DNA of 64,000 bases from Arthrobacter sp. B2a2-09 (GTDB lineage: Bacteria > Actinomycetota > Actinomycetes > Actinomycetales > Micrococcaceae). Location: assembly GCF_027587375.1 (NCBI RefSeq), contig NZ_JAMXIC010000013.1, positions 62,001-126,000 of the forward strand, written 5' to 3'. Both the position numbers and the translations under genes were made by a program. The number at the start of each line of letters is the position of its first letter. Position 1 is the first letter of the stretch. A model generated the notes under the pieces. It was not told where the DNA came from. It saw only the letters and a program-made list of their open reading frames with translations, and searched no databases. This document shows, in pieces, positions 1-8,860 of the stretch.

Positions 1-102
1 CAGGATCAGTGAAAGCACCGCGACGGCGACGGACAGGAAAGCCCCCGACACGTAGCTCGGATTCACGAGTTGTTGGACGAAGATGTTGACATCGAATTCC
101 AT
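1..102 (-). CDS. Polar amino-acid ABC transporter permease, N-terminus only
   Basis: Only the first 34 codons lie in the window and the gene runs off the left edge. The visible protein begins MEFDVNIFVQQLVNP and continues into a hydrophobic stretch (SGAFLSVAVAVLSLIL), the usual N-terminus of HisM/GlnP-type permeases of amino-acid importers. The ATG at 100-102 is preceded on its strand by AAAGGAG at good spacing. It sits 66 bases downstream of the solute-binding lipoprotein gene on the same strand, so the two form an operon that continues leftwards. The specificity cannot be read from this fragment. Confidence 0.75.
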   Translation of the reverse strand, partial: MEFDVNIFVQQLVNPSYVSGAFLSVAVAVLSLIL

Positions 103-168
103 CACCAACTCCTTTCGCGTTAGGGCGCGGGGGCCGCAGCGTTGTTGCGGCCCCCGCGGGGAGGATGG

Positions 169-1017
169 CTAGGGGACGTCGACGATCGTGGGATCGAGCT
201 TGTTGTCCTTGGCGATCTTGCCCAGGGTGCCGTCCTGGTGGAGTTCCTTCAGCGCTTGCGCGATGGCGGGAGACAGCGGATCGTTCTTGCGGGTGAACAC
301 GCCGAAGGTGGTGTCGGCCGGGAAGACTCCCGGGGCCACGCTGAGCTTGCCTTCGTTCTGGGCTGCCATGTAGGCGGCCGCCACGTTGGTCTCGATCAGG
401 GCCTCGGACTTGCCGTTGATGACTGCCAGGACCGTTTCAGCGGTCTTGGGGTATTCGGTGAGCTTGGGCTCGTCCTTGCCGGCTTTCTTGCACTCATCCT
501 TGAGCGCAGTGATGCGGGCGGCGTTGGACGAAGCACTCTGCGCTGCGACGGAGTGGCCGCACAGGTCCAGCACGGTCTTGTAATTCCCTGCGCTGCTTGG
601 CGCCGAGAGGATCGCGGGACCGGCGTTCATCACGGCTGAAGCGTCGGCGACGTCCAAGCGGGCCTTGCTCATGTACAGGCCGCCGAAGATGGCGTCGCAG
701 CGGCGGGTTTGGAGTCCCGGCATGAGGCCGTCGAATGTGGTCACTTCGAACTTTGCGTCGACGCCCCAGTGCTTGGCGAGCGCCCGTGCGGCGTCGGCGT
801 CGAACCCTACGATGTCACCGCTGGAACCGTTGGCGTAGTACTCCAGCGGCGCGTATTCGGGGTCGATACACAGGGTGAGCTTGCCGCTCGTGGTGAGTCC
901 CTTCGGCGCGGTGGCCGATGCTTGCCCCGTGGAACTGGGGGAAGCTGCGGCGGAGCAGCCACTCAACAACAGGGCCAACGCAGCGGCCGCCAAAGCGGGC
1001 TTCGTGAACTTGAGCAT
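169..1017 (-). CDS. Amino-acid ABC transporter substrate-binding lipoprotein
   Basis: 282 residues. The N-terminus (MLKFTKPALAAAALALLLSGC) is a lipoprotein signal with lipobox LSGC, so the mature protein should be anchored outside the membrane. The body has the family 3 periplasmic-binding pattern: LTLCIDPEYAPLEYY near residue 50, then GFDADAARALAKHWG and FDGLMPGLQTRRCDAIFGG. It should capture a polar amino acid or related amine and hand it to the permease whose start lies just downstream. A GGAGA ribosome site lies 7 bases before the ATG. The family resembles the binding protein at 25549-26493, but the ligand is unknown. Confidence 0.9.
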   Translation of the reverse strand: MLKFTKPALAAAALALLLSGCSAAASPSSTGQASATAPKGLTTSGKLTLCIDPEYAPLEYYANGSSGDIVGFDADAARALAKHWGVDAKFEVTTFDGLMPGLQTRRCDAIFGGLYMSKARLDVADASAVMNAGPAILSAPSSAGNYKTVLDLCGHSVAAQSASSNAARITALKDECKKAGKDEPKLTEYPKTAETVLAVINGKSEALIETNVAAAYMAAQNEGKLSVAPGVFPADTTFGVFTRKNDPLSPAIAQALKELHQDGTLGKIAKDNKLDPTIVDVP

Positions 1018-1092
1018 GTGCAGATCTCCAATTGAACTGTTGGGGTCGCGTGGAAACGCGAGTCGGAGTACGCCGATGTGGCGCTGATCACG

Positions 1093-1120
1093 ATGCTAGC
1101 GAAAAAATCGACCAAATCAA
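1093..1120 (-). promoter_or_regulatory. Candidate promoter of the amino-acid ABC operon
   Basis: On the minus strand TTGATT (1115-1120) and TAGCAT (1093-1098) are separated by 16 bases and lie about 75 bases before the lipoprotein start. The whole 1018-1306 gap is divergent and AT-rich compared with its surroundings (1100-1220), as expected for a shared promoter and AsnC-regulator binding region. No gene is seen in it. The element was picked by eye. Confidence 0.35.
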
Positions 1121-1306
1121 GCGAATCAGTTGTTTAATACTGATGTGACACAGTTTCTGTACGACTATCGCTACTTTTATATTCAAATAACTTGCCTATC
1201 GCTTGGCTCGTGAAAGTATTGATTACGACGGCGGCGCTCGGCTCGCCGGGGCGCCGCACCTTCGCTAAGCACCCACTACCGCGGCCCCCAAGACAAGGCG
1301 GTTATT

Positions 1307-2242
1307 GTGAAGACCATGCATGATCTGGACGACAGGCTGATCCGCCTGCTGCAGGCCGATGGCCGTGCCTCGTTCAGCGAGCTATCCAAGCAGCTGGGCG
1401 TGACGCGCTCCGCCGTGACAGCGAAGGTCAATGAGCTCACGTCCTCAGGAGAACTGCGGATTGTCGCGGCAGTCCATCCGCGCCTGCTGGGCCTGACCGC
1501 CGTCGCGCACATCTCCATCCAGCTGAACGGTTCCGCACAAGCGGCCCTGGAGAGGTTGAGCCAACTGGACGGCGCCGTCTTCGCGTCCCTCACCACGGGC
1601 AGGTACGGCATCATCGCCGAACTCCGCCTGCCCACCGTCGAAAGGCTCTACGAAGACGTCGAGGCCATCCGCCTTTGCGAGGGCGTGGCTGCGGTGGATG
1701 TCCTGATGTACAAGGAGGTGGTCCGCAGCCTCTTCCTCGGCAAGGAGCCACCGGACCCCCGGCTCGAACTTGATCAGGCGGATCTCCTCCTCATGAGCGA
1801 GTTGCAGGTGGACGGCCGCCTCGGTTTCGAGGCCCTCGGCGAGCGGATCGGCCTTTCGTCCAGTGCTGCCAGGATCCGGGTCCTTCGCCTGCTGGAAGCC
1901 CGCGTCATGCAGATCGGCCCTATCCGGAGCCGCTCCGGTTCTTCGCGGTCCATGGCCTTTGGCTTCGGAATCTCGACGGCGGCAGGAACCGAGGAAGCCA
2001 CCGACTTCTTCTCGGCGACCCCCGGCGTGGAATTCATCGCCAGCTGCCTCGGCAGGCACGATCTCGTGGCCACCGTGGGCGTCAGCTCGCTGGACGAAAT
2101 GTACGAGATCCTGGACAAGGTGCGCGCGATGGACTCGGTGGCAAGCGTGGAGTGCTGGCTGCACCTGAAAATCGTCCAGGAACGATACGCCAAGCCCCTC
2201 GACAAGATGCTCGCGACCAAGGCCCAATCCAACGGCCACTAG
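1307..2242 (+). CDS. Double-length Lrp/AsnC family transcriptional regulator
   Basis: 311 residues, about twice the usual 150 of AsnC/Lrp proteins. Two helix-turn-helix segments are visible: LDDRLIRLLQADGRASFSEL near the start and LDQADLLLMSELQVDGRLGF near residue 150. Each is followed by an alpha/beta stretch that looks like a ligand-sensing RAM domain, so one chain carries what is normally a dimer. It is divergent from the amino-acid ABC operon and is probably its regulator, responding to an amino acid. The start is the GTG at 1307 or the in-frame ATG at 1316. Confidence 0.85.
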   Translation: MKTMHDLDDRLIRLLQADGRASFSELSKQLGVTRSAVTAKVNELTSSGELRIVAAVHPRLLGLTAVAHISIQLNGSAQAALERLSQLDGAVFASLTTGRYGIIAELRLPTVERLYEDVEAIRLCEGVAAVDVLMYKEVVRSLFLGKEPPDPRLELDQADLLLMSELQVDGRLGFEALGERIGLSSSAARIRVLRLLEARVMQIGPIRSRSGSSRSMAFGFGISTAAGTEEATDFFSATPGVEFIASCLGRHDLVATVGVSSLDEMYEILDKVRAMDSVASVECWLHLKIVQERYAKPLDKMLATKAQSNGH

Positions 2243-2321
2243 CTCTCATCCAAACTCACGTTTTGACCAATGACCTCGGACGCAAGGTGACAAATGCCCG
2301 GCAGCGATAGTTAATGAGTCT

Positions 2322-3476
2322 ATGTCTACAAATCCTGATCGACGCCGTGCCGTAGTCATCGAGGATGACGCCGACATCCGCGCGGTGTTGGTCTTGGTGC
2401 TCCAGCAGCTGGACTTCGAGGTCACAGAGGCGGCCAACGGGCTTTCCGGCATCGAGGCCGTCAGGAACACGAACGCAGATCTGGTCACCCTGGATCTGAA
2501 CCTGCCGGACACGGACGGCATAGAGGTCTGCCGGAGGCTCCGGGAATTCTCCGACGCTTACATCATGATGCTCACTGCCCGGGCGGGTGAGATCGACCGG
2601 CTCGCGGGCCTGGACACGGGGGCCGACGAATACCTGAACAAGCCCTTCAGCCTGCGGGAGATCCAGTCAAGGATCAGGGCCCTCTTCAGGCGCCCCCGCA
2701 GGCCAGCACAGTCAGCCAGCGACGAACTGACCCGCGCTGCGGAGGTGCAGAAGAGCCTTCTGCCCCAGGAGAAAGCACTACTGGATGATTACGACGTCGC
2801 AGGAAGCTTCCGTCCGACGCGCAGCGTGGGCGGGGACTTCTACGACTGGTACCAGACGCCGGACGGTCTGCATGTGACGGTCGCCGATGCCATGGGCAAG
2901 GGAATGGGCGCCGCCCTGATCGCGGCGACTGTCCGCGCAGTAATGCGCTCGGTCGCAGCCAGGCCGGGAATCGCCGACGCGTTCAGTTCGGCCAGCAGCA
3001 CCATCGCAGCCGATCTTGACCAGTCCGGATCCTTCGTGACCCTCTTCCACGCACGCCTCCACAGCGCCTCGGGCAAAGTCAGCTATGTTGATGCCGGGCA
3101 CGGATTGGCGCTGCACCTCCCGGCTGTCGGGGGCGCACGGAGACTGGCGTCGAGCGGGCCGCCCGTGGGGGCCTGGGAGGGACTGCAATGGGCGCCGTCG
3201 GACATCTACCTGGCCCCTGGCGACTCATTGGTTGTCGTCAGCGACGGTGTCTTGGACGCCTTCGCCTCGCTGGAGGACTTCACCCGGGACGTGGAACGAG
3301 CCGTCCGTGAGCAGCCCACCGTCGACGCTGCATGCGAAGCCGTGCTTCGTCTGGCGCCTGCTGCGACGGCGGAGGACGACGTTACGGCACTCGTGGTCCA
3401 CCGAAGGCCAAGCGCCGGGGTGAAAGCGGGCGCCGAAGGGTCACTGGTTCGCGCACCGGAGTTGACAGACGTCTAG
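2322..3476 (+). CDS. Response regulator with PP2C/SpoIIE phosphatase output (RsbU-like)
   Basis: 384 residues. Residues 1-120 are a receiver domain with acidic pair E14-D15-D16, phospho-acceptor D58 (TLDLNLPDTDG), T85 and K107 (NKPF). After a short linker, residues about 150-365 form a PP2C-type phosphatase of the SpoIIE/RsbU family, with VGGDFYDW, VADAMGKGMGAAL, DAGHG and VVSDGVLD metal-site motifs. Such proteins dephosphorylate a STAS antagonist in partner-switching cascades, and a STAS gene and an RsbW-like kinase gene lie 2 kb downstream in the same operon. No histidine kinase is adjacent, so the phosphate source is not local. Confidence 0.92.
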   Translation: MSTNPDRRRAVVIEDDADIRAVLVLVLQQLDFEVTEAANGLSGIEAVRNTNADLVTLDLNLPDTDGIEVCRRLREFSDAYIMMLTARAGEIDRLAGLDTGADEYLNKPFSLREIQSRIRALFRRPRRPAQSASDELTRAAEVQKSLLPQEKALLDDYDVAGSFRPTRSVGGDFYDWYQTPDGLHVTVADAMGKGMGAALIAATVRAVMRSVAARPGIADAFSSASSTIAADLDQSGSFVTLFHARLHSASGKVSYVDAGHGLALHLPAVGGARRLASSGPPVGAWEGLQWAPSDIYLAPGDSLVVVSDGVLDAFASLEDFTRDVERAVREQPTVDAACEAVLRLAPAATAEDDVTALVVHRRPSAGVKAGAEGSLVRAPELTDV

Positions 3477-3509
3477 CGCTTAGTGCCTTGTGCAGGAGTG
3501 GGGGAATCT

Positions 3510-5459
3510 TTGACACAGTTTTGGACACGCATCATCGTGGCGCTAACGGTGCTGCTGGGCGTCAACTACATTGCGTGGCGGTGGATGGCCTCGCTCAACT
3601 GGGACGCCTGGTGGATCGCCGTGCCATTGGTGGCAGCCGAGACCTACAGCCTGATCGACGTCATGCTCTTCGGGCTGACAGTGTGGAACCTCAAGCTCCG
3701 CAAGCCCCCACCCCGTGCCCCGGACGACGCCACCGTGGACGTCTTCATCACCACCTACGACGAGCCACTTGACCTGGTCATGACCACGGCCCAGGCGGCG
3801 AAGAACATCGGCCACCCCCACAGCACGTGGATCCTGGATGACGGCGACCGCGCGGAAATGCGCCAGCTCGCCGAAGCGAACGGGATTGGCTACGTCACCC
3901 GCGGAGAGGACTGGGCGAACATGCCGCGGCATGCCAAGGCCGGCAACCTCAACAACGCCCTGATGATCACCCAAGGCGAGTTCCTGCTGATCCTCGACGC
4001 CGACCAGGTACCAGAGCCGAAAATCCTGGAGCGAACCCTGGGATACTTCAATAACAGTCGCGTGGCACTTGTCCAGACGCCCCAATACTTCATCAACGTC
4101 CCCGACGACGACCCTCTTGGCAGCCAGGCGCCGCTCTTCTATGGCCCGATACAGCAGGGCAAGGACGGCTGGAACGCGGCATTCTTCTGTGGCTCCAATG
4201 CGCTCCTGCGCAGGGAGGCCCTCATGCAACTGGGGCTCGTAGGCTACGTCAAGGAGACTGAACGGAACGTCCGCAGGGCCCTGGCCGCGTCCCGCTCCGC
4301 ACTCAAGAAGGCGCGGCGCTCCGCCGACGCCGGGAATCCCCTCGTGGCGCAGATGCTCGACGACGTGGAAGCCGCCACGGACGAGGGCCGGCGGCAGCTG
4401 GACGCTGGGTTCTCCCTGAGCGAGATCACCTACCGGGTTGGCCGCCAGGTGGACCAGGCGGTGCGGACCCTCGTGGAAGCGGATTTCTCTGCCCTCCAGG
4501 CCGACCTCGAGGAAATCGCCACGATGGAACTGGCCAGTGTGGGAGAAGCCGGCGTTCCCGTCGTGGCGGGCGACGCTGTCGAGCGCATGTCCGGCCGTGC
4601 TTGGTCCCCGCTGGGCGCCCTTGAGTCCGTGCACGCGCTCCTGGACGCCATCTCCGTGGAACGCAACAAGGAGGCCCAGCCCGTCATGCCCCTTGCCACC
4701 ATCTCTGTCACCGAGGACATGGCGACGGCCATGCGCTTGCACGCCCTCGGCTGGCAGAGCGTTTACCACCACGAGATCCTGGCCTACGGACTGGCCCCCG
4801 AGGACCTGAAGACCATGCTGACCCAGCGACTCCGCTGGGCACAGGGGACCATCCAAGTCATGCTTCGCGAAAATCCGCTCGTCCAGCGCGGCCTCTCCTG
4901 GGGCCAACGACTCATGTACTTCTCCACCATGTGGAGCTATCTCAGCGGCTTCACGGCCGTGGTGTATTTCGCCGCCCCCATCATTTACCTCGTCTTGGGG
5001 ATCCTGCCCGTAAGCAGCCTCAGCCCGGACTTCTTCAGCCGCTTCATCCCGTTCATGGTGGCGAACCAGCTACTTTTCCAAGTGGCCGGCCATGGCATCA
5101 AAACCTGGCGCGGACAACAGTACAGCCTTGCTCTATTCCCCACTTGGATCAAGGCCTGTACGACGGCGGCCCGCAACGTCTGGTTCGGCCGCCCGCTCGG
5201 CTTCGCCGTGACCCCGAAGGCCAGGCAGAGCGGCGGGCCGAGCTGGAGCCTGATCCAGCCTCAGATCACCGTCGCGGCGCTGCTGGTGCTTGCCCTCGTG
5301 GTAGGCGTCGCGCGCCTTGCCGCGGGCTTGTCCGAGCCGATAGGTACGCTGGTGAACGTGGGGTGGGTGGTCTTCGATCTCGCAGTCATGAGCATCCTGC
5401 TAAGGGCAGCGACGTACAGAGGTTTTGTCCCGGAAGAGAGGAAAGCTGATGCAGTTTAG
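3510..5459 (+). CDS. Cellulose-synthase-like family 2 glycosyltransferase with an extra internal domain
   Basis: About 649 residues and membrane-bound: two N-terminal and about four C-terminal hydrophobic segments flank a cytoplasmic GT2 domain. Processive-synthase motifs are present: FITTYDE, ILDDGDR, HAKAGNLNNAL, LILDADQVP (DxD), TED and QRLRW. Between the FFCGSNALLRR motif and TED lies an extra segment of about 150 residues, rich in charged helices, that ordinary bacterial cellulose synthases lack. The TTG at 3510 is preferred because a GGAGTGGGGG site lies just upstream; a GTG at 3483 adds nine residues. The product is probably a beta-linked exopolysaccharide. Its place inside a partner-switch operon suggests control of synthesis by the STAS protein. 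Confidence 0.88.
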   Translation: MTQFWTRIIVALTVLLGVNYIAWRWMASLNWDAWWIAVPLVAAETYSLIDVMLFGLTVWNLKLRKPPPRAPDDATVDVFITTYDEPLDLVMTTAQAAKNIGHPHSTWILDDGDRAEMRQLAEANGIGYVTRGEDWANMPRHAKAGNLNNALMITQGEFLLILDADQVPEPKILERTLGYFNNSRVALVQTPQYFINVPDDDPLGSQAPLFYGPIQQGKDGWNAAFFCGSNALLRREALMQLGLVGYVKETERNVRRALAASRSALKKARRSADAGNPLVAQMLDDVEAATDEGRRQLDAGFSLSEITYRVGRQVDQAVRTLVEADFSALQADLEEIATMELASVGEAGVPVVAGDAVERMSGRAWSPLGALESVHALLDAISVERNKEAQPVMPLATISVTEDMATAMRLHALGWQSVYHHEILAYGLAPEDLKTMLTQRLRWAQGTIQVMLRENPLVQRGLSWGQRLMYFSTMWSYLSGFTAVVYFAAPIIYLVLGILPVSSLSPDFFSRFIPFMVANQLLFQVAGHGIKTWRGQQYSLALFPTWIKACTTAARNVWFGRPLGFAVTPKARQSGGPSWSLIQPQITVAALLVLALVVGVARLAAGLSEPIGTLVNVGWVVFDLAVMSILLRAATYRGFVPEERKADAV

Positions 5460-5781
5460 CTACGAGTTGAAGGACTCCTACGCGGAGGTGAAAGGGGCTG
5501 GCCGACTGAATATGGTGTCGGCTCCGAAACTGCGCGAGGTAGTGGCCGAGGTGGTAGCCGGTGGCGCCAGCCGGGTGGTGGTCAACCTGGAAGATACCGT
5601 GTTCATGGACTCCTCCGGGCTCGGTGCCCTGATCGGCTGTTTGAAGGCTGCCCGCCAGGCCGGCGGGGACCTCCGCATTTCCGGTGTCCAGGCCCAGGTC
5701 AAGATGGTCCTGGAACTGACAAACATGGACCGCGTCCTGACCTCGTACCCCACAGCGGAAGCCGCGTTCGGCGATGACTGA
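5449..5781 (+). CDS. STAS-domain anti-anti-sigma factor homologue
   Basis: 110 residues, a single STAS domain of the SpoIIAA/RsbV type. The motif VFMDSSGLGALIG places conserved serines at 55-56, where partner-switch kinases phosphorylate. The ATG at 5449 follows a GAGAGGAAAG ribosome site and overlaps the end of the glycosyltransferase gene by 11 bases. A TTG further upstream is less likely. It should cycle between phosphorylated (kinase at 5774) and unphosphorylated (phosphatase at 2322) states. Its target may be a sigma factor, or the glycosyltransferase in whose operon it sits. Confidence 0.92.
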   Translation: MQFSYELKDSYAEVKGAGRLNMVSAPKLREVVAEVVAGGASRVVVNLEDTVFMDSSGLGALIGCLKAARQAGGDLRISGVQAQVKMVLELTNMDRVLTSYPTAEAAFGDD

Positions 5782-6205
5782 CGTCCTCGCCCGCAGAAGC
5801 TACCACGGCCCGTCTGACGACATCGCCATCGATGCCGTACACACCGAACTCGATAGCCTGTGGGATGACGCCGCATTCGTTCCCGTCATGGACAGGATGA
5901 CCTTCACCACCGCGGTGATCGAGGCTGCGGCAAACATCGTGCAGCATGCCCTTCCGGTGGCAGAGGACCCAGTGGAACTAGGGGTGGACATCATCGTCCG
6001 GCCTATGCTCCTGCAGGCCCGTGTAAGTGCCTACAACGCACGGGAGCCGTTCGCCTCGGAGATGCGGCCGAGTATGCCGGGTGAGGAATCGGAGTCCGGT
6101 CGTGGCCTGGCGCTCATCGAGGCTCTCGTAACAACCGTGACATTCGAGCGCCAGGACGGCACTAACACGTGGGTCCTGACGCGGGACTCCACGCCCGAGT
6201 CCTGA
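5774..6205 (+). CDS. RsbW-like anti-sigma factor serine kinase (HATPase_c)
   Basis: 143 residues with a GHKL ATP-binding fold. The N-box EAAANIVQHA has E50 and N54, and a G-box-like ESGRGLALIEAL lies near residue 107. Proteins of this family phosphorylate a STAS partner and may sequester a sigma factor. The start overlaps the STAS gene by 8 bases, which implies coupled translation. No sigma-factor gene is in the operon, which is unusual for RsbW and leaves open a non-sigma target. The gene ends 34 bases from the convergent acyltransferase gene. Confidence 0.88.
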   Translation: MTDVLARRSYHGPSDDIAIDAVHTELDSLWDDAAFVPVMDRMTFTTAVIEAAANIVQHALPVAEDPVELGVDIIVRPMLLQARVSAYNAREPFASEMRPSMPGEESESGRGLALIEALVTTVTFERQDGTNTWVLTRDSTPES

Positions 6206-6239
6206 CGCGAAAGTGCGGGGCTATTGGCGGCCCGACACC

Positions 6240-8765
6240 TCATGTTGGAATGATGCGGAACAGGAAGCGCGTCCGCACCATGCCCCACAGCAGCGCCAAG
6301 ATCAACGCGTACGCCAGGGTGTTCACGAGAAGGTTGCCCTCCTGCAGGAACGGAATGTTGGACACAACGGCGATCAAGGCAACGTGCACGATGAAGACGT
6401 ACAGAGTGGCCTGGCCCAACGGGATGAGGAGCCAGCCCACGGCACGTTCCACGGGCTTCCAGTAAGCCGTCAGCAGCGCAAAGGCCGTCACCACGAGGGC
6501 CAGTACGTTCAACAGGCGGCCCGGGCCAAGGAACGTCCGGCCAAAGAACTGGTCGTAGATTGCCCGGTAGCTCGCGTCGGGCAGGACCGCCAGTCGGTAG
6601 TCGAGGTCGTTGGAGAGGTAGGGGTTGGCCCACGATCCGATGGCGAACACCGCGGTGATCCCCGAACAGACTGCCACCACCCAGAGATGCTTGGTCAGCC
6701 ATGCCACGATGCGTCGTCTGTTGCTCCCGGCCACGAGGCCCACGATAAACAGCACCTGCCACACGAGCAGTGGGAACGAATCCTCGAATTGGGAGGGCAG
6801 GAGCCGGAACCGGAACACGGAGCCCGCCACGTAGAGGGCAAAGCTGGCGAGGAGTACCCACACCGTCTTGCCGCGGGCCACAGCCAGCAACACCAACGGA
6901 CTCAGCAGGAGCATCACGACGTAAAGGCCCATCACGTTGAACTGCCAAGGGCCGAACTGCAGCAGCAGGATCGACGGAACCACGGCCGATGGCACCGGGA
7001 ACTGCAGCAGGCCGCGCATGCCCGCGTAGAGGTCGTACGTGCGGCCCGCCGCGCTGTGGCCTGCCCCTCCGGTTCCCTGGTCCGTAAAGGTCGTCAGGGT
7101 GTCCACGTTGAGCTGCGGTACCAGGCTGATGATGAATACCGCAGCCATCACCACCAATGCGATGGCGTACAACTTCCCGGCCCTCTTGGCGGTGCGGTCA
7201 ACTACGTCACCCAGCTTGTCCTTGGCGCGTGGGCCGTAAACCATGCCCAGGACCAGTCCAGAGAGCAGAACGAAGAGCTCAGCACCGGACACGAACCCGA
7301 TCGCCTCCTGCGTGAACAGCTGGAACAGCGAGGTCATCCCCAAGTGGTTCACAACGACAAACACGATGGCCAGGCCTCGCAGGAGGTCCACCCGGGAGTC
7401 CCGGGAGGAGCCGTCGTCGTATGTCCACCCCCGGATAGCGCCGACGAACCGGGGCAGCAGCCAGAGCCCGCAGGCAGCCAACAGCGTGACGAGCATGGCG
7501 AACCACGCCGCCGGGCCGCTCAGTACGTTGCCAGGAGCGGACGAACCGAGCCGTTGTGCCGTTTCCGTGACCGGAGCGGTTGTGAAATTGGAGTCCTTGA
7601 CCCGGGCGCCCGCCGCCTCCGCGATGTCCGGCTTCCCGCTGATGCGCCAGTCGATGGTGACGTCCCCTGCGCCACGGGTTTGGGTTTTCTCGTTCCAGAC
7701 GACGGAGCCGATCCTGCTGAACTGGGCAGAGGAGATGGTGCTGAGAATCTGGCTCCACCAGGACGATTTGATGTCCGTCTCCGAGGGACCGCCCGCCGTG
7801 GGGCCGTAGTATGCAGCGGTCTGGAGGAGCAGCGGCTTCCCCCGTCCGGAGGCGTACACGGAGTAGAAATCCGCGTGGGAATTTCCTGCGCCGGATTGGC
7901 CGGCATTGACCGAAGCCCCGGTCAGCATCCCCGCCAGTTCGCCTGGGCGCGGCAAGGAGTTCATGGCCGCCCCACCGCCGGTGTCATCGTGGTAGGCCGA
8001 GAGTCCAACCCAGTCCACCACGTCATCACCCGGGTAGAACGGTGCGTAAGGATCGTCGGCAGCGTCCCAGACGCCGTCGTGGTTTGTGTCCAACGCAGAG
8101 AAGTCCACGGTGCCGGGGGCCGGGGCGTTCCTGTTCTTCGTGAACGGGTAGTCCTTGCCAGCGAACGGCTGCCACACCATCAGTGCCCGGCCCTGCGCCG
8201 TGTTGCCCTGTGCCGCAAAGGCGGCCGCCACTGCACGGAACGCCCGGACATAAGTGCGCGGCTGCTGTCCCCAATCCGCCCAGCCGGTGTTCATATCCGG
8301 TGCGAAACTGATGAAGATCCGGCCAGGGAACCGGTCCGAGAGCTGTTTGATCTGTGCTGCGAAGTCCGCGGCCCGGTCCGCAGTCAGCTCCGCCAGAGGC
8401 AGCGCGGGCCGGACGTTGAGCAACGCATGAGAGCCTGTCTGGGCGCTTTGCGAGAGGAACTGCCGCACGTACGTTTTCTCGCCGTCCGTGATTGGGATGG
8501 ACACATCGTGTGCGAACAGGGCGGGTGTTGCCTTTAGCCTGTCGGCGAAACTTGCCGCATCGTCTTGGCTCCAATCCAGGGCTGCACCCAGATAGGGCCG
8601 TCCCGCGCCGGGATCCGCCGTCGCGGACCCGGCACCGTCTGCTGACCAAGCAGCGGCCAGTGGGCCCGCACCCAACAAGACAGCACAAAGCACTAGTCCG
8701 ATCACAAACCGGAGCAGGCGCTTGGGTTCCCTTTGGCGTCGCCTCGGCACTCCGGTGCTGGTCAT
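6240..8765 (-). CDS. GH26-like domain fused to an OpgC-type membrane acyltransferase
   Basis: 841 residues. After a signal/anchor segment (about residues 15-40), residues about 50-390 look like an extracellular (beta/alpha)8 glycosidase domain of the GH26 type (YLGAALDW, WQPFAGKDYPF, DDVVDWVGLSAYHDD). After a further membrane segment, residues about 460-835 match OpgC: RVDLLRGLAIVFVVVNHLG and LFVLLSGLVLGMVYG, with about ten membrane segments. OpgC proteins transfer succinyl groups to glucans. The expected GH26 catalytic glutamates appear replaced (FAPDMNTGWADW, KPLLLQTAAYYG), so the outer domain may only bind glycan. The ATG at 8765 follows GGGGGAGGA. It is convergent with the glycosyltransferase operon and may modify its product. 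Confidence 0.85.
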   Translation of the reverse strand: MTSTGVPRRRQREPKRLLRFVIGLVLCAVLLGAGPLAAAWSADGAGSATADPGAGRPYLGAALDWSQDDAASFADRLKATPALFAHDVSIPITDGEKTYVRQFLSQSAQTGSHALLNVRPALPLAELTADRAADFAAQIKQLSDRFPGRIFISFAPDMNTGWADWGQQPRTYVRAFRAVAAAFAAQGNTAQGRALMVWQPFAGKDYPFTKNRNAPAPGTVDFSALDTNHDGVWDAADDPYAPFYPGDDVVDWVGLSAYHDDTGGGAAMNSLPRPGELAGMLTGASVNAGQSGAGNSHADFYSVYASGRGKPLLLQTAAYYGPTAGGPSETDIKSSWWSQILSTISSAQFSRIGSVVWNEKTQTRGAGDVTIDWRISGKPDIAEAAGARVKDSNFTTAPVTETAQRLGSSAPGNVLSGPAAWFAMLVTLLAACGLWLLPRFVGAIRGWTYDDGSSRDSRVDLLRGLAIVFVVVNHLGMTSLFQLFTQEAIGFVSGAELFVLLSGLVLGMVYGPRAKDKLGDVVDRTAKRAGKLYAIALVVMAAVFIISLVPQLNVDTLTTFTDQGTGGAGHSAAGRTYDLYAGMRGLLQFPVPSAVVPSILLLQFGPWQFNVMGLYVVMLLLSPLVLLAVARGKTVWVLLASFALYVAGSVFRFRLLPSQFEDSFPLLVWQVLFIVGLVAGSNRRRIVAWLTKHLWVVAVCSGITAVFAIGSWANPYLSNDLDYRLAVLPDASYRAIYDQFFGRTFLGPGRLLNVLALVVTAFALLTAYWKPVERAVGWLLIPLGQATLYVFIVHVALIAVVSNIPFLQEGNLLVNTLAYALILALLWGMVRTRFLFRIIPT

Positions 8766-8860
8766 GCGGTCCTCCCCCACGTGCCGGACCGTGGCCTCTC
8801 GCCATGCCCCACGCTGAGAAGCTTAGCCGAGGATTTTCCAGCGTTTCCGTGGGTCGAGGA

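Noticed and set aside
6213..8537. Plus-strand open frame of 774 codons
   Set aside because: It lies antisense to the GH26-like/OpgC gene, which has clear domains and a good ribosome site. The antisense protein is His/Arg/Gln-rich with no recognisable domain, typical of shadow frames in high-GC DNA.
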